Shown here in pieces: positions 18,559 to 27,068 of a stretch of 64,000 bases of DNA; the first letter of the stretch is position 1, and each line of letters starts with the position of its first letter. This stretch comes from Angomonas deanei (lineage: Eukaryota > Euglenozoa > Kinetoplastea > Trypanosomatida > Trypanosomatidae), in NCBI GenBank assembly GCA_903995115.1, contig LR877145.1:1240001-1304000 (forward strand), written 5' to 3'. Both the position numbers and the translations under genes were made by a program. The notes beneath the pieces were generated by a model that had not been told where the DNA came from, ran no database searches, and saw only the letters and a list, made by a program, of their open reading frames with translations.

Positions 18559-20022
18559 TCACTCCACAAGGACGCCAAAGTTAAAATCACACACCACAAA
18601 GTCGGTGTGATCCTGCAAGAGATACCGACGGGAACCCATCTCATTCAGTCGACTTTTAATTCTGGAAAAACTCATAATTTCTTCCTCATTTTTAAAGTCG
18701 TAGACGGCACTCATGCCGATGCGGTCATCGTCGCCGTCACTGTAGTACGCGTCCGATCCCTTCCCAATTGGTGTTAGCCCTGTAAAAAAGTCCGTGGTGT
18801 CGAGCAGGTGGGACCACGGCACTTTACACGTCATCACCAGCTTCACCCGATGCTGGTAGAGCTCATCCACAAGAATGACAAACTGCTGAGCGGCGTTTCG
18901 ATTGCTCGTACCGATTTGAGGAACGTTGGAAATAAAAATGGTGTGGTACGCTTTGGCCAGTAGTTGAAAGTCAATGGAGGCGAGGTCCAGGCGGTCGCCG
19001 CAAATGTCCTGGAAGTCGAACATGGCAATCCCCCCGCAGTGATAGGGAATACGCGTCGTCCGGCCGTGGTGGTAGAGGTAGTCGTCCTTGATCCAGTGTA
19101 CCTCCCTCCCTTGTATCCCTCGCTCCAGTCGCTTCAACACCGCCTCCGAGACACTCTTGTTACCAGGATACAGAAAGACATTGTCGTGCCGCCTCTCCCA
19201 CTCTAGCGGGGTGCGGTAGTCGGGGATATCTCCGCAGTGTACAATCTCGCAGTAGGCATTGAGGATGGGAAGAAAACTGCTGAAGGAGGAGGACACTTTG
19301 CAGAGCTCCTCGGGGTGACGATTGCTGGTGGTGATGAGGAACAGACCGCGGTGAAAGGCGGTTTTGAAAAAGGCAGCGAGCAGCGCGGCGTGCGCCACAT
19401 CAAAGGTCTGAAACTCATCGAAACACAATATTGGGGACTCGGTGAGGATATCCGCCACGACAAGGTCCATTGGTCGAAGCGCCTTCAACCGCGCCAAGTC
19501 AGAGGGGGTCGCCTTCTTTTTCATTTCCTTCAACGTCAAATCCGCCTGCACCAAACGTTCCGCGATGTCGGACATGAAGGAGTGGAGGTGCGCCCGTCGC
19601 TTCGGCAGTTTGGTCTCACACCCGAAAAATAAGTCTAACACCATAGTTTTCCCAATCCCTACATCCCCCCACAGATACAGTCCTCTCTTCTCCACGACAC
19701 CAATGTTCACTGTCTCCATATAGGGGAAGTCGATTGCCATCGATGAAGAGTTCTCCGGGGCGAGCGCCCGTTGTAACCGATCTTGGAAAGAAGAAAACAT
19801 CCCCTTGAAGTTGGTTTGTAAATTGGAAACATTGTGAGAAGTCGTGAGGGTTGGTTTCACTGGGTGTACGGAAGAGGACCGAATCATGTTGAGCAGTGGG
19901 GTGCAGGACTCCGCCATTCGTCGTTGATGTGGGTTGTTCTCGATCGCCCCTCGCCGCACGAGCTGCTCGTAGGCCTCCGCCACGGTAGTCTTGCAGAGTT
20001 TGGCAAACGTACGTTTTAGCAT
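18559..20022 (-). CDS. AFG1: AFG1/LACE1 (ZapE-like) mitochondrial AAA-type ATPase
   Basis: From the ATG at 20020-20022 the protein has 487 residues and a mitochondrial-type basic start (MLKRTFAKLCK). The order is typical of AFG1: a helical N-terminal part, EKRGLYLWGDVGIGKT with Walker A at about 119-127, Walker B ILCFDEFQ at about 198-205 followed by FDVA, then TTSNRHPEEL and a C-terminal RLIELY-like region (FVILVDELYQHRVKL). AFG1/LACE1 works in mitochondrial protein quality control, for example in turnover of respiratory-complex subunits. The frame is open further upstream, but that stretch is T-rich leader and not conserved in style. Secure family call. Confidence 0.92.
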   Translation of the reverse strand: MLKRTFAKLCKTTVAEAYEQLVRRGAIENNPHQRRMAESCTPLLNMIRSSSVHPVKPTLTTSHNVSNLQTNFKGMFSSFQDRLQRALAPENSSSMAIDFPYMETVNIGVVEKRGLYLWGDVGIGKTMVLDLFFGCETKLPKRRAHLHSFMSDIAERLVQADLTLKEMKKKATPSDLARLKALRPMDLVVADILTESPILCFDEFQTFDVAHAALLAAFFKTAFHRGLFLITTSNRHPEELCKVSSSFSSFLPILNAYCEIVHCGDIPDYRTPLEWERRHDNVFLYPGNKSVSEAVLKRLERGIQGREVHWIKDDYLYHHGRTTRIPYHCGGIAMFDFQDICGDRLDLASIDFQLLAKAYHTIFISNVPQIGTSNRNAAQQFVILVDELYQHRVKLVMTCKVPWSHLLDTTDFFTGLTPIGKGSDAYYSDGDDDRIGMSAVYDFKNEEEIMSFSRIKSRLNEMGSRRYLLQDHTDFVVCDFNFGVLVE

Positions 20023-20206
20023 TTCGTAATAAAGAAGTATTCTTCTAGTTGGTGCACTCTTGATACAGCAAAGAGAAAGGGAAGAAATTATAAGTCCGAG
20101 ACCTTCTTTCGTGCCAGACACATGTTGCAATGGGTTATGATTGGGTGTTCTTATTTTTGTTTTTAGCATTCGATAAATACTGGGGTGGACGTGAAATGAG
20201 TGCGCG

Positions 20207-20662
20207 CTAAACCACCGAGAGGACGTGCGTGCCTCGAGCGTGAATCTCACCTGATGTCTCATCCTCAAAAGAAAAGTCCGTAAAGACGAGGTTGCCCTGC
20301 TTGGAGACTAGTCTGGTGAAGCACGTGCAATCCTTTCCGGCAAACACCGCGGAGAGAAAGCTGATCTCAAAACTGACGGACTGCACCTTGGACTCCGGCA
20401 GCGCCGCCTTCACGTGTATCTTGGTGAACACATCTCCCAGGGTCGAGAGGGAACCACCGTGCACGGACTTGAACCCATTGAGAGACCCCTCCGTGCCAGA
20501 CCAGGGAAAGGCTAGCACGCCGGGGGTGGGCTCCTTGATGCTCTCTGGGGTGAACTTGACAATGTTCAGCAGGTTCACACTGTAGCCGGTCTTGGCCTTG
20601 AGCATCTCGCCTGCCGTGCTGGCGGCCTGCGCCACACTGGCTCTCGTCGCCGTGGATTGCAT
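20207..20662 (-). CDS. Hotdog-fold thioesterase (PaaI/ACOT13-like)
   Basis: A 151-residue protein from the ATG at 20660-20662. It carries the ACOT13/PaaI-type core: the VHGGSLSTLGD motif at about 70-80, where the family has HGG followed by an aspartate on the central helix, then the four remaining beta strands to the C-terminus (ISFLSAVFAGKDCTC, TRLVSKQGNLVFTDFSF, ARGTHVLSVV). Such enzymes hydrolyse acyl-CoA thioesters as tetramers, in mitochondria or cytosol. The short alanine/threonine-rich N-terminus might act as a targeting sequence but is not strongly basic. Substrate cannot be given. Confidence 0.82.
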   Translation of the reverse strand: MQSTATRASVAQAASTAGEMLKAKTGYSVNLLNIVKFTPESIKEPTPGVLAFPWSGTEGSLNGFKSVHGGSLSTLGDVFTKIHVKAALPESKVQSVSFEISFLSAVFAGKDCTCFTRLVSKQGNLVFTDFSFEDETSGEIHARGTHVLSVV

Positions 20663-20823
20663 ATGTGCTATGGTGTAAACGGAAATACTTTTTAAAATAA
20701 AAATGGAAGAAAAAAAAAAGATCAACAACAGGAAAACAGTATCCGTCCAAACATACACAACAGTCCGTGCCCCACTCCCATTTTTTGGTTGTTTTGGTTA
20801 TTGTGATTATACAAAGGTGAACG

Positions 20824-21879
20824 TTACTTTTTGACGTCCTCAAAGGAGAATTCATAATCGCGAATGACATCCTCGTGGGAATGATAAAAGGTCAATGGCT
20901 CGGCACGGTCCACCAGGGAGACGGCCTTCTTGGCGGCTGGCTGTACCTGACTGGGGACCACTTTCGCGGAGGTAGGGACTGCCGTGAACTCAGAGTAGGG
21001 AACGCATTCGATTCGCTGCAGACGCTTCTCCACTAGTGGGTCCCCGCATCCCATCTGGTGCAGCATGGTGGCCCGCTGCAGATGCTCCTTTTTGCACCGG
21101 GGACAGGTCTGATGGGCCCTCAAACTATTCAAATACCGCAACCGTGCATCTCGCTTATCGCTATTCTCGACCACCTTGACCTCCGCGTAGCTGTTCAGTC
21201 CCCAGTACGTGGCGCCGTAGAGGCAGAAGAGCTCCTCCCCTGGCTCGATATCTCGAAAGGCAACCATGAACACACGGCCCGGATAGCGGTCAAACTCCAT
21301 CATACCCGTGTTGGCCGCCCGTGGACCGTTATCGTTGATGAAGGACGCTAAAGAGAGGTGTTCACTGGTGAGGGAGATGCCGTCAATGTAGGAGTTGGTC
21401 GCTCGTACGCGCACCACATAGGAAGTATTCACCGGTGGGGAGGGGAGGGAGCGGCCGCGGTACTCGCAAATGATACACCCTTGGGGGATGCTGCGGGTCT
21501 CACGGAGGAACAGGCCCATCCCGGCTTCTAACCCGATCGTGGACTGTTTCGTTTCAAAAAAGCGATGTTCCGCCTCAAACGGAATGAACCGAACGTAATC
21601 GTCCTGGTCGGTTTTGATGATCCGCATCCCCAGTTGTTGATACTCCGCAGAAACTAGTAAATTAAGTCGGCATCGTTTGCGCAGACTATGCAAGGTGAAG
21701 GCGTCGCCGCCAAACTTCACTAAGATGCCCTCCTCCACCATAGAGTGACACGTGTAGAGGAGCAACTCCTCGTCGATGAGGTGGTCGAGAAAGTTGGAGA
21801 TTTGGGCCAGTGTCACCGGTACGGAGAGGCGAAAGCAAATGTTAGTGATGATTTCACATAGGGTATCGTAGACGGACAT
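20824..21879 (-). CDS. SET-domain protein (putative lysine methyltransferase)
   Basis: A 351-residue protein. The first 115 residues look like a helical N-terminal module, with a winged-helix-like feel but no clear family. The SET domain spans about 120-265: GMGLFLRETRSIPQG, ICEYRGR, a YIDG strand, SLASFINDNGP (the NHxxxPN-type position, here with ND rather than NH) and IEPGEELFCLYG. A CPRCKKEHLQRA cysteine pair follows and may bind zinc. The change at the NH position makes activity uncertain. The start is supported by a near-perfect trans-splicing signal one base upstream. Confidence 0.82.
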   Translation of the reverse strand: MSVYDTLCEIITNICFRLSVPVTLAQISNFLDHLIDEELLLYTCHSMVEEGILVKFGGDAFTLHSLRKRCRLNLLVSAEYQQLGMRIIKTDQDDYVRFIPFEAEHRFFETKQSTIGLEAGMGLFLRETRSIPQGCIICEYRGRSLPSPPVNTSYVVRVRATNSYIDGISLTSEHLSLASFINDNGPRAANTGMMEFDRYPGRVFMVAFRDIEPGEELFCLYGATYWGLNSYAEVKVVENSDKRDARLRYLNSLRAHQTCPRCKKEHLQRATMLHQMGCGDPLVEKRLQRIECVPYSEFTAVPTSAKVVPSQVQPAAKKAVSLVDRAEPLTFYHSHEDVIRDYEFSFEDVKK

Positions 21880-21906
21880 TCTAAAGAATTAAAAAAAAAA
21901 AAAAAA
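21880..21906 (-). promoter_or_regulatory. Spliced-leader acceptor one base before the start codon
   Basis: On the minus strand a run of sixteen T (complement of 21891-21906) is followed by AATTCTTTAG and then a single A before ATG. The AG (21881-21882) is the only one after the tract. If used, the native 5' leader is one base beyond the added spliced leader. Inferred from sequence. Confidence 0.6.
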
Positions 21907-22081
21907 GGTGTAGCAGAAAAAGAAAGGTCGTTGTAGGTGAAAATAGGTTCACCAGGTCAATCCACTACTGCGTCTACTCAGGATAATACAATCCGTTGAT
22001 TAGGGTTAGTTGAACTAAAAAAAAAAAAAAAAACACGAATTACTTTATTGTACGAAGATCCATATAAACGTTAAGGTTGCA

Positions 22082-23509
22082 TTATCCACCAAACACAAAC
22101 GACATGATAACACCCACGACAGAAAACGAAATGCCAATGAAGAGGAGTACATAACTGATCACCGCATCGACGTAGCCTGTCAAATAAGAGTGGCCAGCCC
22201 GCATCTTCATGGCGAAGAGTGCGGGGAATGTCATGGACAGGGTCGCACTGAACAGCGCCCCCAGCACGGACACCACCTGCGCCACATCCGGCAGAAAGAT
22301 GGCCAGCACCGCCGCCACCAGCGTGAGACAGGTACCAATCCGTACTCGCATCTTCTTTGGTATCTTTGGCGTCTTTCCGTCCGACAGGTACATGAATACC
22401 GCCTGCCGACAGGGAAAGAGGCAAAAGACAAAGGAGATGGATGCACTAAAACAGCACAACACCTGGCACGTCATCATGAGGTTATCCTTCTGCACATCGT
22501 ATCGGGAAAGGATATTACCCTCCCGCAGATTAGGGAACGTCAGACTGCCGAACACACCCAGCAGCACATAGAACATGGTCACGGTCACCAGCGCCAGCGT
22601 AATGGACATCAAAATCTTCTTACCCGTCCGGTCCTGCAAATCTTTAATCACCGCCATCACATTCGACTGCACCTCGTAGGAAAAGACGAAAATGGGGGCG
22701 ACAAACAGATATGGCAGTAGCACTAATATTTTTGGATTAGTGAACAGACTCGTGGCGACGGGGTCAGGCGTGTTCTCGGAGGAGAGCGCCGTCTCCGCTG
22801 GGTTGAAATAACGGTAGGCGATGGCAAAAATAATAAAAATGGTGAACACATTGCTGATGAATCCTTTCGTGCGCAGCGAGGCCAATCGCGAGTTGAAGGT
22901 CAGGGGCGCAATGACCGCCGTGGAGAGGAGTAGGAAGAGACTGCCGCCGGTGCTATTACGAAGCGACTCTGGGAGAAACGTCGCACGGCCTATCAGAATG
23001 GGGGTAATACTGTCCTTTATAAAACTCAAATACACAATGGAACAGCCAAAGTTGTAGAAGAGCAGCACACACCGCGCCGTCCACTTCCCTGCAGAGCCAA
23101 GAAAGAATCCCGCCACCGTCTCGTAGTCGTCCGAGTCGGCGGAAATCGAAGCCAACGCGAGGATACGCACCGAGAGGAAGGTGATCAGAATACAAAACAG
23201 CGTACACGAAATGGCAAACGTCCAACCACCCACGGCAAACGCTAACGGAATGGCCAACATGGTGGGCGTGGCGGCGGTCGTGATGAGACTAAGGGCACCG
23301 GATAGGATCCCATCCCCAGAGCAGCACATCTCTAACAGAGATCCCTTCATCTCGTCCAGACTGCTAAACGTGCGATTGTCAAAAAAGATGGAATTGTTGT
23401 TGTTTTGTTTCCAATCAAAGTCATCGGTGTTGTACTGTGGTGGAGGTAACTTTACCCGTTCATCCTTTTTGGGGTGGTCCGGCAACAGAGGCTCCTTCTC
23501 AGTTTCCAT
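22082..23509 (-). CDS. Amino acid/auxin permease family (AAAP, SLC38-like) transporter
   Basis: A 475-residue protein with a hydrophilic N-terminus of about 80 residues that contains an acidic dileucine-like EPLLPDH, then about 11 hydrophobic segments. The first helix holds GALSLITTAATPTMLAIPLAFA, the unwound first-helix region typical of the AAAP family, and SYEVQSNV sits in a middle helix, matching the family's substrate-site area. Kinetoplastids have large AAAP sets that import amino acids at the plasma membrane or acidocalcisomes/lysosomes. Direction and substrate cannot be read. Start is the ATG at 23507-23509. Confidence 0.9.
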   Translation of the reverse strand: METEKEPLLPDHPKKDERVKLPPPQYNTDDFDWKQNNNNSIFFDNRTFSSLDEMKGSLLEMCCSGDGILSGALSLITTAATPTMLAIPLAFAVGGWTFAISCTLFCILITFLSVRILALASISADSDDYETVAGFFLGSAGKWTARCVLLFYNFGCSIVYLSFIKDSITPILIGRATFLPESLRNSTGGSLFLLLSTAVIAPLTFNSRLASLRTKGFISNVFTIFIIFAIAYRYFNPAETALSSENTPDPVATSLFTNPKILVLLPYLFVAPIFVFSYEVQSNVMAVIKDLQDRTGKKILMSITLALVTVTMFYVLLGVFGSLTFPNLREGNILSRYDVQKDNLMMTCQVLCCFSASISFVFCLFPCRQAVFMYLSDGKTPKIPKKMRVRIGTCLTLVAAVLAIFLPDVAQVVSVLGALFSATLSMTFPALFAMKMRAGHSYLTGYVDAVISYVLLFIGISFSVVGVIMSFVFGG

Positions 23510-23679
23510 GATTTAATCTATATTGTATTTACTTTTTTTTGGAAGAAGGGAAGAAGAAGAGAAGCATAATAAAAGAAAATCAATTCGACTACTATCGTAT
23601 TGCAGGCATACGTTCATCACCGTATACACTAACACAAAGATTCAGACTAGTTCATGGTTTACACCGCAACGATACGCGA

Positions 23680-24780
23680 TTAGGCCTCAAAAATTGGTTT
23701 CCCCTCTCGCAAGTCATCCTTAAAGTCGCAGAACTGTTCAAAATTCACACGATTGTTCTGCCCGTACTTCTTCATCAAAAGGGTCGCCTTCGTCTCCGTC
23801 TCCGATAAACCAAGCTCCACCAACACCTTCTCCAACTCTGCCTTTTCCACAAACCCGCTGTTGTTGATATCCCACCGCTGGAACATGGCGTAGTCCGTCT
23901 TTTCATTGGTGTCGTTATCCATGAACAGCAGTGGCAACATGCCTAGTGTGAGACCAATCATAATACCAATCGTACCACCCAAGTGACCAGCAAAGAACAC
24001 CCGTCGGTCCTTCATTTGTTCATCGGTGAGCACGGGGGTGTTAAAGTTGAGTTTCTGGACGGCCTTGTCAATTAGGCCGTGGACCTGCATCCCCAGCATA
24101 CCGGAGCACACGTTGCCCATCGCCGCGGAAGCGAGGACGGAGCAGTTGAGGTAGAACCCCAACGTGCCATCGATAAAGTCACCCGCCAGAATCATGGTGG
24201 CGTTGTCCAGAAAACCAAATCCGACAAAAGGCAGACCGGCCTCGAGACCAATGAGGCAGAGGGCCGCAAACGGTACGGCACCGGTGATGACTTTTGTTTT
24301 GGTAGAAGTCGTCGTACTTTCCGCGGTGGCCTCTACGCCCTTCTTTTCTTTTTGCTCCGCCTCCTTCTCCGCCGCCTTCTTCTTTTTCTCCTCCTGTTTG
24401 CGTCGCTGAGCGTTCTCAAACCAGTGGTCAAAATCCTTTGGTGAAATCTGTCTATCGTTATCCTGGTCCGCCGCCCGCACCTCTCTCTCCGCGCTGTCCT
24501 TCCCGAACCACTCCACCGCGCCACCCGCCACAATGAGACGACGGCGGTCCTCCGGCTTCAAGTGGGCCACCACCTCCATCAGGATAAGCGGATCGCGCTC
24601 CATCAAGTGAATAATCTTGTCCAACTCCTCTTTGGAGAGGTGATTGGGGGAGGACGGGGTGGCGGAGGGCACCGCGTCCGCACTGTTGGACGATACATAG
24701 CGTACTCTATGCGTGAATATGGGGTTCACCAGTCGGTGGGTCAGCCGACGTGACGGGAGAAAGAGTCTCCTTGCCAGCAT
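23680..24780 (-). CDS. TMEM65-domain mitochondrial membrane protein fused to EF-hands
   Basis: A 366-residue protein. The N-terminus (MLARRLFLPSRRLTHR) is a likely mitochondrial presequence. An EF-hand loop DQDNDRQISPKD lies at about 104-115. After a Lys/Glu-rich linker, the TMEM65 domain runs from about 172 to 290 with GFGFLDNATMILAGDFID and a glycine-rich SAAMGNVCSGMLG helix, the hallmark segments of the family. A second, canonical EF loop (DINNSGFVEKAE) and a degenerate third follow at the C-terminus. TMEM65 is an inner-membrane protein linked to mitochondrial sodium/calcium exchange; the EF-hands here suggest calcium sensing in the same chain. Domain calls are firm; function is inferred. 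Confidence 0.85.
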   Translation of the reverse strand: MLARRLFLPSRRLTHRLVNPIFTHRVRYVSSNSADAVPSATPSSPNHLSKEELDKIIHLMERDPLILMEVVAHLKPEDRRRLIVAGGAVEWFGKDSAEREVRAADQDNDRQISPKDFDHWFENAQRRKQEEKKKKAAEKEAEQKEKKGVEATAESTTTSTKTKVITGAVPFAALCLIGLEAGLPFVGFGFLDNATMILAGDFIDGTLGFYLNCSVLASAAMGNVCSGMLGMQVHGLIDKAVQKLNFNTPVLTDEQMKDRRVFFAGHLGGTIGIMIGLTLGMLPLLFMDNDTNEKTDYAMFQRWDINNSGFVEKAELEKVLVELGLSETETKATLLMKKYGQNNRVNFEQFCDFKDDLREGKPIFEA

Positions 24781-25220
24781 ATGGTGAACTCAATTTTATA
24801 GTATTATGTTCTATGGAATCAGGATGGTAGTATCTACTGAGCCTATACTACTGAAATGAAAAAGAGGAAGGGTAGTGATAGTGCTAAAAGAGTAGTTCAA
24901 TTACACAACAGTTGTAAGATTCACAGTACCGTTTACTATATTTTTTTGTTTTATTTTAATTATTAAAATTCCATAGCTTACATTTCAAAAATAATTACAT
25001 CACGTCGACTGTCCACTTTTTTCCTGTGTTTTGCCTGTAACCGGCAAAAAAAAAAAGTATTGTACAATCTTAAAGAAAGAAAGCATCGGAAAACAACAGT
25101 ACAGAGAACACTTAACGAAAAAAGTACAAAAACAAGAAAACAGCTATAAAGGTACAGTTTTTGAAGTCTAATGGGAAAAAGAAAAAAAAAAAAAGCTAAA
25201 CGGTACGCCTACGCCTTGTT
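24781..25220. other. Intergenic spacer
   Basis: About 440 AT-rich bases. No open frame with gene-like composition and no RNA gene recognised. A-runs near 25045-25056 and 25180-25194. Confidence 0.5.
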
Positions 25221-26438
25221 TTAGATGTCATCCCAAGGTAATTTGCCCGACTGATCATCAAAGAGTCCAAAGCCACCGCCGGTGTTGGTGCTAGGGGCTG
25301 CTGGATTGGTATCCTCCTCCTCAATTTCATCCTCTATCTCGTCTTCCACTTCATCCATAATACCACTCTCCTCGGTCTCCTCCACGGCGGAGACCTCTTC
25401 CTTATCGATGGAGGGCGGTTTGGCGGCGGGGGTGGCGCTCGTGTTTCCAAAGTTACTGCCGGTCAGCCAATCCAAGCCACCCGGGGCCGCCTCCTCTGCA
25501 GGAGGTGGCGCCACCACTGGAGCAGCGGGAGGAGCAGGAGCGACAGGCTCTGGCTTCTTGAGGGAGTCTTCCATGGAGTGGGTAGACCCTGTGCTGACGT
25601 TAGCGGCGCCTCCCTGCGGGGCGGCCTTGGCGGCGATGGGACTACTAATCGAGAGCGACGGGCGCCCGCTGCTCGCCGCCTTCTTGTATGGGGATACCTC
25701 CGTCGTGGACGGGATGGAGTCCGAGTAGTCTCCGCTAATGTCGTTGAGGTAAGAGGCGTTATGACTGGTCTGTCCCTGAGGGGCGCTCTTGGGCGGTAGG
25801 CCAGCCCTACTCTTCTTGGCGGGTGGACGGGGGACCTTGGAGCTGTTGCTAAACTTTTTGCCGTTCGCCGACACCCACTCCGACCGCCTAGACTCCTGCT
25901 CCTCGTACTGGGACCGCTGACCGTCCTTGCCTTCCTCGGCGTACTGCTGTCGTTGGGTCGATAGCTGCTCAATGAGCTCCCTACGGCCGTCAATGTCCTG
26001 CACGCGACGGTCAATGTCGCTCTGTTTAATCGTCCCCCCGTACTGGTACATGTACCGCTCGAGGTCTAGGCGCTGGCTCAGGGAGGCGACAATGCGGGAC
26101 GAGGTGACGTAATTCTGTCTGGAGAGCATATCCACCATGAGGAGGCAAATATCCCGGTCCTCCTTGGAGAGGTTTTGGAGAACATCGCCGCCGCTGATGC
26201 CACCGGCGTTGAAGCCATTGTAACTATTTGGGTCCTCCTCGAAGGCTCGCTTGTGAGGGCTGGGACTGCCGGGGCTGGCCTCCAGCGGACGGAAGGGGGA
26301 ATTGCTAGTGGAGGCCGCGCGCGCTGGCTTCGCCGTACGGACCCCTTTACGACCCTTCTGGGGGGAGCGTGCGGAGCCGAGACCGCCCTTCGCTCTGGGC
26401 CGTCCAGCGTGTGCGGTTTGTGCTCGTTTGGCTGGCAT
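25221..26438 (-). CDS. Low-complexity protein of unknown function with a short helical core
   Basis: A 405-residue protein. The first 70 residues are basic and rich in Ala, Arg, Pro and Ser. A more ordered helical stretch at about 88-165 (LSKEDRDICLLMVDML... DIDGRRELIEQLS) contains the only likely fold. The rest is Ser/Pro/Ala-rich with a run of acidic residues (EVEDEIEDEIEEED) near the end and a terminal WDDI. No known domain recognised. The profile (basic head, short coiled part, acidic tail) fits a cytoskeletal or adaptor protein but does not prove it. Start at the ATG at 26436-26438. Confidence 0.6.
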   Translation of the reverse strand: MPAKRAQTAHAGRPRAKGGLGSARSPQKGRKGVRTAKPARAASTSNSPFRPLEASPGSPSPHKRAFEEDPNSYNGFNAGGISGGDVLQNLSKEDRDICLLMVDMLSRQNYVTSSRIVASLSQRLDLERYMYQYGGTIKQSDIDRRVQDIDGRRELIEQLSTQRQQYAEEGKDGQRSQYEEQESRRSEWVSANGKKFSNSSKVPRPPAKKSRAGLPPKSAPQGQTSHNASYLNDISGDYSDSIPSTTEVSPYKKAASSGRPSLSISSPIAAKAAPQGGAANVSTGSTHSMEDSLKKPEPVAPAPPAAPVVAPPPAEEAAPGGLDWLTGSNFGNTSATPAAKPPSIDKEEVSAVEETEESGIMDEVEDEIEDEIEEEDTNPAAPSTNTGGGFGLFDDQSGKLPWDDI

Positions 26439-26680
26439 TTCTGTGATGGAAAAGAAAAAAGGGTATTTTCTTCTTTTTTTTTTTTTGATATTCGTTACCT
26501 AATTGTAAGGGAGAGAGAATAAGTGAGGGTGTTTTATGTGAAAGGAAAGCGGTAATGCCACTCTGAATACGAAAAACAAAACAATAAACCTAAAAGAAAA
26601 GAATTAGGATACTTAAACGGAATTATTAGCGTGATAAAAATCTTTAAAGGGAGAAAAAAAACAAAAAGCACGTGGTGCTT

Positions 26681-26887
26681 TCATTTCACTGGATCCTGTA
26701 GCGCCTTGGGTGGATACCCCCAGACGGATAAGCCATTCTCAATGAGTCCGGTCAAATGGCGCACCGCATCGGCGTCGCCATCTAACTCATAAAGCTCCAC
26801 CAGCTCGTCGGAGAATACTTCCGAAAAGTGACTCATGTAGTTGTCTCTAATGCGCTGTGCCTCGGCGGAGTCCGCAGCGGAAGTCAT
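26681..26887 (-). CDS. Small protein, possibly Rsa3-like ribosome assembly factor
   Basis: Only 68 residues, from the ATG at 26885-26887. The segment IRDNYMSHFSEVFSDELVELY followed by LTGLIENGLSVWG has the spacing of the short C-terminal domain of Rsa3, a factor in 60S subunit maturation (an F/YxxxF helix, then an Lx(2)L..G.xxF/W segment). Resemblance is by eye and the protein is short, so this is weak. Its composition and its clean spacing between neighbours support a real gene. Confidence 0.4.
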   Translation of the reverse strand: MTSAADSAEAQRIRDNYMSHFSEVFSDELVELYELDGDADAVRHLTGLIENGLSVWGYPPKALQDPVK

Positions 26888-27068
26888 CGGGGAGGGAAAA
26901 AAACTAGTAGAACAATCTAAAGGCTTACGAAAAGAGAAAAGAAAGAAAGGATTTCAGGAAATAACGTGCTATTAACGCATACACGCCGCCACACACACAA
27001 ACAAAATTGTGTAGTATCTTATATAATCTGTTATAAATAATACGGATAGCTCGCCGACTGTCCACACG

